NCBI RefSeq assembly: GCF_016545825.1
Contig: NC_052619.1
Location: 10,059,501-10,123,500 of the forward strand
DNA length: 64,000 nt
Origin: Eucalyptus grandis
Lineage: Eukaryota > Streptophyta > Magnoliopsida > Myrtales > Myrtaceae
Direction: 5' to 3'
Part shown: positions 55,901 through 64,000 of the stretch, piece by piece
Position numbering within the stretch: the first letter of the stretch is position 1
Layout: every line of letters begins with the position of its first letter
Notes under the pieces: model-generated
What the model was told of the DNA's origin: nothing
The model's input: the letters and a program-made list of their open reading frames with translations, nothing else
The model's database searches: none
Translations under genes and position numbers: made by a program

Positions 55901-57203
55901 GCCGGGCATATAATTGGATGCAAGAAAATGCAAAATCAGCAACCAATGGCAAAATCAAAAGCCCTAAGAAAAACACCCCATCTTGATTTTGTAAAATAAG
56001 CATTCTATGCAAAAAGGTTGACGACATGGCAAATTGTCAGTGAAGGATACCTGAAGAATTAATTTCTTGTCCTACAGGAACATCCAGAAATGAACCTATA
56101 AGGAACGTACTGTCAATGCTCGCAAGCTTTGCACCCATTCCATCGCGATCATACTTCTCTTCCCAATTGTTGGAAATGGACTTTTCCTCTGACTTGAGTT
56201 TGACTGGGGGCAACCTAGGCAGTTCTTCCTTTGGGTTCTCATATGGAAATGGAAACCCTAAGCTGCTAATATTCTTTTGATCAAAACCTCCTTGTGTCTT
56301 TCCAAAGTACAATGCTCTGCCAACCTCATCTACCTGATCCTTAATAGCCACCCGAACATCATTGATCGTCTCTGCCTTTTTCTTTCCTTCCTTTTTGTCA
56401 TGAGGAATGATAATGTCATAATTGTTTGAAGTCTCCCCTTTCGTGAATGGAAAAACTGTTTTAATTGAACAATCTTTCCATGGGTCAGCTGATATTGATG
56501 CAAGCTCCTCATTTGTAGACCATGGATTATCATCAGAACCATCCTTAGAGTAGACATTGCTAACTTTTGCTTGTTTGCCAAATTCCCTAGGTTCACCAAA
56601 GGGTTCAGAATGGTTTTTGCTAGAACTGACAACCCATGCATCCTTTTCACCAGCAAATTTAACATCTTCTCTAGTAAAAACATTAGCTTTGCCAGAATAA
56701 GAAGCCCCGGAGACCTTCAGATCAGACATGGTATGAGAACTCCTGCAAACATCATTTTCATAAAGATCTGAAGGCCCATTGCTAGAATTAAATTTCCATG
56801 GCTGCAGATCACCCGAATTCCTTTCTGAACCTTTAGGGAAGGTAAAGCCCTTGCTGGTGTTACTCGACATCTCCACATGTTTGCTTTGTTCAACCACAGT
56901 ACCCTTGGATCTGCTGTCTGGACCACTTCTGGTGGTGCCACACTCTATTTCTTTCACGATGAGTTCCTCAGAAGCTTCACCACCATCTCGAGAATTAGGG
57001 CCCTGATTCACAACAGCTGGTTTCTCGCCATTTTGTCCTTGTGGAAACTTGCCTGTGTCCTTCTCCTCAAGCGTGAGGTTCTGAAGGAACCCATTCAAAT
57101 CAGAGCGATTTGTGATCTCACTGCGCAGAGCCTCCTCTGCTCGGGTGAATTTATTTCTTCGGAGAAAATCTAGAATCACGTCCACAGAGCTGCCATCAGC
57201 CAT
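49957..57203 (-). CDS. DYRK-like protein kinase with N-terminal LisH motif (plant DYRKP type)
   Basis: Eight coding exons join in frame: 56051-57203, 54381-55743, 53921-54200, 52551-52658, 52192-52470, 50782-50925, 49957-50145 plus the intervening phases, giving 1171 aa (seven blocks listed, read right to left; the 5' UTR has its own exon). A LisH-type helix lies at residues 5-30. A long acidic, Ser-rich linker follows, then the kinase domain at about 859-1165: Lys889 in Val-Lys-Ile-Ile-Lys, catalytic loop His988-Cys-Asp990-Leu-Lys, Asp1010-Leu-Gly in place of DFG, and Tyr1024/Tyr1030 in [11 protein letters not shown] and Asp-Leu-Gly are normal for this family. It is probably a soluble dual-specificity kinase; targets unknown. 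The start is ATG 57203. Intron 2 uses a GC donor. Confidence 0.93.
53608..53761. repeat. 80-bp tandem duplication in a kinase-gene intron
   Basis: CCCTTCCTCTTAAATG begins at 53608 and again at 53688, and the following 74 bases agree with one or two differences. It lies in the 1.26-kb intron between the exons at 53921-54200 and 52551-52658. The high identity implies a recent event. Confidence 0.9.
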
Positions 57204-58340
57204 CGTGATGCACTTTAGCCCCACAGGCAGATCCTCCTAAAGGAAATATCGACCAAAAGTCAGGAACATATCTAAGTCACATTATAAACACATAACAAAC
57301 ATACTGACTCTACTTGTCAATATAACCAAGAAGACATGGACAGTTTCCACATTCTGGAGTAAAAAGAGCAGATCAAACACCACCAAAACACGTTAAGTTG
57401 AGCTTGAGCACTTACCTCGACTAAGTCAGGAAGTTCGTCTCTGGCTAAAAAGATGCTGACTTGCTCCCCTCATAAGTCCTGAAAAATTAACAGAACACAG
57501 CTGACTCCATATCCTCATCTTTCTCATTCTCGACAAGAGACGCACGCACAAACAACTCATTTCCGGTTTCATTTGCACAGAAGAACCAACAAGGCAACAA
57601 AAAAAATCGTCGTTAGCCCCACTACGAAACAAGAAACAAGAAACAAGAAACGAGAATCGCACCACCGCAACCACCCAAATTCAAACTCACACACCACGGG
57701 CTAACAGTCCACATTCCATCGCCTAAAACTCCAAATAGCCGCCGAGTTCAAGCCTCTCGAAAATCAAAACACGAGGACCAACACTCGCTTCCCAAATTCC
57801 CCCTTTCCGACCCCCTCAAAACCCCGCCGCCTCGACGCGCCACTCCTTCCACGTTCCCATACACCTTCATCGATCCCACTCCACTTCACTCCAGACTTCC
57901 TCCGCCCCCGCATTTCCCAAAACCATTCGAAAACCGCACTCTCCAGACTCGAATCCCATCTTCCCACCCGAGATCCCGCCCACCCCCACCTCCTCCTCCA
58001 CCAAAACCAAACCCTAGAAAATCCCAACCCCTCCCCCGACCAAGCCCGCGGCAAAACCCCCAGAACATCTCCCCTACGACCCCCCGAAAATCCCGACCAC
58101 CGAAACCTCAAAAACTCGAACTCGAACACTTCCCCGACCCAAAAATAAAAAGGAAACGGATTCAGCAGAAGCTCGAGCTCGAAACCATCCGACTTTACGA
58201 AGATGAAGAGCGGCCGAGGGAACAGAGGACTCACAGATCGGCGAGCGCACGAAGAAGCAGTCGTCCTCCTCCTCCTCCTCCTCCTCCTCTCTCCTCGGAT
58301 GCGGAATCCGCCACCGTCGCCACCGTCGCCACCGTCGGAA
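57204..58340 (-). promoter_or_regulatory. 5' UTR, UTR introns and promoter of the kinase gene
   Basis: On the minus strand a splice acceptor (TTTCCTTTAG) precedes the coding exon near 57236. Donors occur near 57418 (TCGAG/GTAAGTG) and 58230 (ATCT/GTGAGTC), so the leader seems to have at least two introns. A (GAG)n-type repeat (58264-58292; CTC on the plus strand) lies at its 5' end. The frames across 57764-58450 are GC-rich leader sequence, not a gene. Confidence 0.55.
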
Positions 58341-59003
58341 ATCGCGACAGAGATTGGCACCCGATCACTATACCCCAAAAAAAAAATAAACACCACCAAC
58401 ACTTGCCAATGTGCTAAAAAAAAAAATGATGCAAACGGGATTTTTAGCACCTGATTTTCTCCCTTTGTTTATTTATTTCCCCATTTTCATATTCTCTCTC
58501 TATCCCTAATCGGATGTTTAAAATTAAAATAAAAAAAAAATCTTTGCAAAGAAATGCTTTTCCGAGGCCTGCTTTGCTTTCGGCCTGCAAACTGCAAAGG
58601 CATGTGGAGTTTAAAACTTAAAAAAATCGAGAAATTAAATGCCAATTTCTTAGGTGATGAACGAGTAGAAAATTGGATTCGGATCGTGTGCGATCGCAGG
58701 GCTCGTGCGTCTGGTTCTTGGGGAGGGGGTGGGGGAGGGAACATGTGACTGCATGATTCCGCCTCGTGATCCGCGGCCGGCCGGATCGAGCTTTTGATCC
58801 GACGGCTGGCGTGGGATTTCCCGTCCCTCCGAGGAGCTTCGGCCTTTTTTTATATTTTTTTCTTCCCTTTTGTTTTATCTTTATGGCCGATTTGGCTTTG
58901 TGGTTTGATTTTATCAATTTTTAAACTTTAGGTTTGGTATTATCATATCCGTATATTCCCCCGCTCTCAGGGTTCTTCTTCGCTGGCCAATCGACAAGGA
59001 TGT
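58341..59003. other. Intergenic, nothing recognised
   Basis: Upstream of the kinase gene. Poly-A and poly-T tracts and short open frames only. Confidence 0.4.
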
Positions 59004-59776
59004 GGTCAGCTCATTTCGGCCCAAAACATTGCAACAATTTGACCCAAATGATGGGTTTAACCATGACGCACTCGAAAACACTCATTAGACATTAAAATCA
59101 AGAAAATTCGTCCTTTTCAAAGTATTATATTTCTCGGCTATTACGTAATGTGAACATCGAGATAAAATTTTATTTTATTTTTATCGAATCTAGTCAATTA
59201 GTGTCCCAATACATGTCGATGGTTATATGAGTTTGTGTATTTAAGTGTATATCACCGCATTCGATATTTTATTATTGATATACTGATAAGAAAGGATAAG
59301 AGTGAACTAATTAATTATAAAACAGTGTCTCTCAAACCGTGGGTGTAAAGTTGACAAGTCGGTTAAGAGACGCTATATAAAACACGGGTCGACTTGAGAA
59401 TGGGTGTTTCATTCACTCTTCCACCTTTGCCAGCGGCCATTATATCAACCTATTAGTTCCTCAAACACCCCTTATGAGGTACGGTGAAGTCTATTCTCCC
59501 CACTTAAAGAGCCCCATAATTCTTGAGTGTAATTTTTTATTCCCCACTTGAGAGGGAATACCCCAAATGTTTTACGTCCCATAATTTAAATGAAATAGTT
59601 TTAATTTAGAGTCCATATAATTTTGCAGTACGGATGTATTTTTAACATGGGCAATAGCGATGATAAAATTGACATGGATTGCTCATGTTTTGATGGGTTA
59701 TTGTAAAACTACTCCATTCAAGACCGATCTTGTTAAATCTAGAGTTCTAACACTATTACAATTGATAATTATAATT

Positions 59777-59800
59777 ATATATATATATATATATATATAT
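59777..59800. repeat. AT microsatellite at the duplication junction
   Basis: About 12 AT units exactly between the two copies of the 0.8-kb duplication. Confidence 0.9.
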
Positions 59801-60046
59801 GGTCAGCTCATTTCGGTCCAAAACATTGCAACAAATTGACCCAAATAATGGGTTTAGCCACGACATACACGAGAACACTCGTTCGACATTAAAAACAAAA
59901 AAATTCGTCATTTTCAAAGTATTATATCTCTCATCGATTATGTAATTTGAACATAGAGATAGATTTTTTTTTTATCGAATTAGGTCAATTGGTGTCCCGG
60001 TACATGTCAATAGTTATATGAGCTAGTGTATTTAATTGTATATCAA

Positions 60047-60168
60047 CACATTTGATATTTATTTTTTTGTAACCCAGGAACTTCATAAGCCGACGGCCGG
60101 CGAGCAAACTTTGGAGAGCGATTGCAAGGACTTACCACCACAGTATTCCAAGTCCACATTTGATATTT
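60047..60168 (-). mobile_element. Short SINE-like retroposon with 14-bp target duplication
   Basis: The insertion 60061-60154 (94 bp) is flanked by CACATTTGATATTT on both sides (60047-60060, 60155-60168). The sister copy at about 59262-59275 has a single uninterrupted version of the site. On the minus strand the insert ends GGGTTACAAAAAAAT, an A-tail, as expected for a non-LTR retroposon. It is too short to name; it may be a 5'-truncated SINE. Confidence 0.7.
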
Positions 60169-60680
60169 TATTATTGATATGTGGATAAGAGCGAACTTAT
60201 TAATTACGAAACATTGTCTCTCTAATCAAGGGTATAAGATCGACAAGTCAGTTGAAAGACACCGTGCAAAACATAGGTTGATTGCATGGTGGGTGTTTCA
60301 CCCACTCTTCCACTTTCACCCATGTAAGTGGTTACTATACCGACCTATTAGTTCCTCAAACACCCATTGCGAGATGCGGTGAAGTCTACCATTCTCACTT
60401 AAAAGGCCCCCTAATTCTCAAGTGTAATTTTTTATTCTCAACCCATGAGGGAATACCCCGATATTTTACGTTTTAGGGTTTAAACAAAGCAATTTTAATT
60501 TGGAGTTCATGTGATTTCATGGTATGGAAGTATTTTTAACATGGACAACGGCGACAAGAAAATGGACATGTATTGCTCGTCTTTTGATTGGTTTATTGTA
60601 ATATTATTCAATTCAAGACCTATCCTGTTAAATCTAGAGTTCTAACACTATTACAATTAATAATTATATATATATATTTT

Positions 60681-61612
60681 ACCGTGGTGCAAAATCTATT
60701 TAAATCTTTATGAAGGTACATTTCGCAAAAAGTATCCTACTATTAAATTATCTGCTCGAGGCCTAAAATAAGATTTGGATTAAGAATGCAAGGGTACGAC
60801 TTTTGGGCCTTAATGCCCCATTTGGGATAATAAGAAAGCAAAGAGAATGAAAGATTAAGCAAAAAATTTCGAAATCCTTTTTGAAAAGAAAAGGGAGGGA
60901 AAATTTATAAATTTCATGTATTTTTCTTCCCATTTCCTTTCCTTACGGTCTCTCCAAACATAACATAAAACATAACGGTTGTGAATTTAATTTTGATCGG
61001 AGGAATTATTTCAGATCTTCGAGTTTATTCAAATTTTTACATGATTTTTGCATTCAAGCTATTTTATGATTAAATGTGTCAACATATGTTACTGTGCTTT
61101 TTTTATACAATGAATAATCATTTTTCACCAATTTGTCGTGCTTTTAAGTCATTTTACTTTGACTTGCCAGGCTTATTTGGAATTTGGTACGAAAGAGTGA
61201 AGATGTTTTGAGTGATCGAAACGAAGGCTAAATTATGAAATTACTCATTAGAGATTAATTCAGTAAAATTGCGGAAACATTGCGTGACGTATGCACACAC
61301 GTCGCCTGCAAATAAGTGATGTGACATGTGATATGAGTGTACTATTACGACCAAAAGAAAAAAAAAACACTAGTGTACCATGAGCAATTCGGGCACGATG
61401 CAGGAGTCCGACCCGAATCCAATTACCACTCCCGGCCCCCATCCTTCGTCCATTGGGCCGGGCCTATTAAAAAGCCCAAAACTAGATCCACGGTCCAAAC
61501 CCGCTCCAAAAAGGGCTACGGCCCAGTTTATAAAAACGGACCCACTCGCCATATCCAGCCCAACTATTACCGCGATCGGCCATCACGAAAGCGCTCGAGC
61601 TTCGACATTCCG
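60681..61612. other. Intergenic and promoter region of the NRDE2-like gene
   Basis: AT-rich DNA with no gene. The last 250 bp should contain the NRDE2 promoter and 5' UTR. The open frame that runs in from 61337 is treated as leader, because the conserved protein starts at ATG 61613. Confidence 0.45.
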
Positions 61613-63484
61613 ATGGAGAGCGAAGCAGACGAAGCAGCGGCAACCGCCATGGCCGGCGAGACGGGCGCACCGGAATCGCCACACCGACGGGAAGAGCCCG
61701 GAACCACCGCGCCCTCTCTCTTCCCCCTGTCCGGCGCCCCGGCGGCCGTCGCCCCGTGCGCCCCGCAGTGGCTCTCCAACTCCAGCTTCGCCGTCGACTT
61801 CGCCGCCATAAACGAAGCCGCCGCCGCCGCCGCCTCCGCCGTCCACGACCGGCCCGTTTCTCCGCTGTCGGATTCGGAATCGGAGGACGGAGGAGGGAGG
61901 GAACGGAAGGGCGGCTTGCCCGCTGCCGGGACTTCCTACGACCTATTGGAGTCGTCCGAGTCCGGCGGAGATTCGAAGGGCGAGAGCAGGAGGAGGAAGA
62001 AGAAGAGCAAGCGCAGGAGGAGGAGATCGAGAGAGAGAGGAGACGATGGGGCAGGTGACTTCGGCTCGAGGAAGTCGGATGTGAGGGCATGGGCTGGTTC
62101 GGCTGTCAAGCCTGCCAAAGATTATTACTTCGATTCTCGCGGGGACCGCGATAATTTGGCTTTCGGATCCATCTACAGGTACGCACTCGGTTTCTTTCCG
62201 TCCACGCGATATCCGTATTCTTTGGAATGGAGATGAATTTGTTTGTAGAAGTCGATTTTCTGCAGTAGCTCAGCTCCTTTGAGTACAGTCATTTGTTGGA
62301 ATCAGAATTTTATGCTTGAATTTAGGAAACTAGAATTTCCGCTGTCTTATAGAGTCCTGGTGGGTAATACGTATGAAAACGAGTAGTAATGCGATGTTTG
62401 CTCGATACAAGAGTTCGTTTCCTAGATATGCAGCCACGTCTATTTTTTGTATTCCCATTGGAGCATGCGATTTCCTCTCGTTCCCCTTGATAATTTTCGT
62501 GCATGGATTTTATACTGATTCAGAAATAGGTGCGTTAGGTTTCCGCCGAATGCTTTCAGCTGATCCTTTCTTCTGAAGAAATGGTAAAAAGTATCATAAA
62601 TAGTGTGAAGCATTGTAATTCAATGCGCTGAGTCTAAGCTTACTTTTGTGTAATAATTCAAACAGAACAATACCTTCAGTTACTTGCATAAAGCCATCTT
62701 GAATGGTCGCACTATTTGCAGAATGGACGTGGCTCGCCACAGACTTTTAAATCCTGAGAAGGCTATCGGCATTGAGTTTAGAAGGTTGTATCAACAGAAG
62801 GGTTCAATTCTGGATGCAGATGGTGATGTAGATGCCCTGGATAGTAAACTAAAGTCTGCTGGAAGATATTGGTCTCCAAAGCATTCAGCCTTGGAACGCC
62901 ATAGAAATTTTAAACGCTCGCGTATTTTGGCACCAAGGAAATCCACTTCTGACCCCCCAGGAGATTTCATTGCTTTGTTGGAGCCCAAAACTTCGGGGGA
63001 CAGTAAGGATGGTGGTTCAGGCGTTGAAACTTTTATGGTTGAGGAATCTTGGGAAGATGAGGTGCTTCGCAAGACGCGGGAGTTTAATAGGAGGACTCGA
63101 GAGAATCCCTACAATGACAAAGCTTGGCTAGAGTTTGCTGAATTTCAAGACAAGGTGGCAAGTAGGCAGCCACAGAAAGGTGCTCGCTTGCAAACTCTAG
63201 AAAAGAAGATTGGTATACTGGAGAAAGCAGCAGAGCTTAACCCAGATAATGAAGAACTGTTGCTTTGTCTCCTCAAGGCTTATCAGAGCAGAGATAGCAG
63301 CGATGTGCTCCTTGGAAGATGGGAGAAGATACTTGTACAGCATTCAAGTAGTTCCAATTTGTGGAGAGAGTTTTTACGTATACTTAAGGGGGAATTTTCC
63401 AGGTTCAAGGTTTCTGACGTGAGGAAGATGTATTCACATGCAATTCAAGCGCTATCTTCAGCATGCAGCAAGCAGCTTAGGCAG
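61613..63484 (+). CDS. NRDE2: NRDE2 homologue, 5' part only
   Basis: Two coding exons are present, 61613-62178 and 62722-63484, giving 443 codons in frame. The gene continues beyond the window, and the third exon is not visible in the last 516 bases. The N-terminus has an acidic Ser-rich part and a strongly basic Lys/Arg/Ser stretch (about residues 125-145, likely nuclear localisation). The conserved Asp-Tyr-Tyr-Phe-Asp ... Asn-Leu-Ala-Phe-Gly-Ser-Ile-Tyr-Arg block comes next, then the Trp-Glu-Asp-Glu-Val-Leu ... Thr-Arg-Glu-Phe-Asn segment and the first HAT-type helical repeats (Asn-Pro-Tyr-Asn-Asp-Lys-Ala-Trp-Leu-Glu-Phe-Ala). NRDE2 proteins are nuclear regulators of RNA surveillance and small-RNA silencing that bind the MTR4 helicase in animals. 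ATG 61613 was chosen because upstream codons are not conserved-looking. Confidence 0.9.
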
Positions 63485-64000
63485 GTTCTCTTTTTGTTAC
63501 ACATAACATTTCTCCGGCCCTGTAACTGGCTTTAGTATACTGTGGATTAATATAGTGCTGAATAACTTGGGTTTTCACTAAATCAAATAGGCTAATGTTA
63601 TGGAACTAATATTGATGCTCCTTATTTCCCTTCTGAAGTCTTGTGATGTTCACAAGCACATACACTTCGAAGCTTGTGCGTGAACCTTTTAAGTATCAGC
63701 CTCCAATGAAGGAAGCCTTTAGCCATAATGAAAAAAATGACACCGTAGTTCCAAACATCTTGGTTATAAATTTTTTTGTTCTGTGAAATAAATTCATGAA
63801 TCTGTGATTTTGGATATCTAGATTCAATGGTACTGAAAAACCATTAAGAGGTATGCCAGCAGGGTTTTCTTCAAAGAAATACAAGCCTATGAATTAGATT
63901 GAAAGAAATAAAAACCAAGAAAAGATATGTTATTTGGGTACTTTTAATGTTTTTGTTGTTTGGGAGATTCTAAGTATACATAATCCAACAATTAAAAGAA
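63485..64000 (+). other. Intron 2 of the NRDE2-like gene
   Basis: It begins with a GT donor after CTTAGGCAG and is AT-rich with no coding frame up to the window end, so the downstream exon lies outside. Confidence 0.6.

Larger units (their letters stand above)
59004..60680. repeat. Direct tandem duplication of an ~0.8-kb intergenic segment
   Basis: Copy 1 (59004-59800) and copy 2 (59801-60680) both begin GGTCAGCTCATTTCGG, share blocks such as GATCGACAAGTC-like and AAATCTAGAGTTCTAACACT, and end in an AT microsatellite. Their similarity is high but with many single-base differences, so the duplication is not very recent. Copy 2 also carries a 94-bp insertion. No coding content. Confidence 0.85.

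Noticed and set aside
57764..58450. 228-codon minus-strand frame upstream of the kinase
   Set aside because: It lies in the 5' leader and its introns, is rich in Arg/Gly/Phe without motif, and contains plausible splice donors.
61337..61612. Upstream extension of the NRDE2 reading frame with an earlier ATG
   Set aside because: The added residues look like translated leader, and the ATG at 61613 begins the acidic N-terminus typical of the family.

Overview
This is eukaryotic DNA, and specifically a flowering-plant (eudicot) nuclear chromosome. The genes carry GT-AG introns, most of the intergenic DNA is plant transposable elements, and the conserved genes are plant versions of their families (a LisH-containing DYRK-like kinase, a nonaspanin, fasciclin-like arabinogalactan proteins, an NRDE2 homologue). 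The species cannot be fixed from the sequence. A woody rosid, possibly Myrtaceae, is a guess from the general look of the repeats and the aldo-keto reductase array.

Positions 1-3311 are the 3' end of a long LTR retrotransposon: two families of tandem repeats in its internal region, a purine-rich tract, then a 3' LTR of 2.2 kb. From about 3.4 to 30 kb lies a tandem array of aldo-keto reductase (AKR) genes. Two copies look intact (10708-12731 and 25186-27462; four exons each, 321 and 322 aa, full catalytic tetrad). At least five broken copies are also present, most of them reduced to exon 4. The array has been cut up by mobile elements: a solo LTR with a perfect 5-bp target duplication, an antisense LTR nested inside a hAT-like element, several MULE-like inverted-repeat elements and further hAT-like elements. 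Several insertions can be dated relative to the duplications because a paralogous segment preserves the empty site.

From 30 to 34 kb there are more DNA transposons, including a 2.1-kb hAT-type element with an exact 8-bp target duplication. From 34.9 kb on the window is ordinary gene space. On the minus strand there is a 12-exon gene for a predicted plastid protein resembling the YaaW/UPF0174 family (345 aa), then a 7-exon TM9SF/nonaspanin gene (590 aa). Next comes a head-to-head pair of two-FAS1-domain fasciclin-like genes; the minus-strand member carries a frameshift and the plus-strand member (392 aa) is intact. An 8-coding-exon DYRK-like kinase gene (1171 aa, minus strand, with one GC-AG intron) follows. 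The window ends with the first two coding exons of an NRDE2 homologue on the plus strand.

The genes in 34-64 kb are unrelated housekeeping or cell-wall genes and form no pathway together. The AKR cluster is the only functional cluster. I found no sign of a wholly new biological system. The most informative material is the structure of the decaying AKR array and its nested insertions. All gene models were built by hand from splice signals and reading-frame continuity; no alignment or database search was run.
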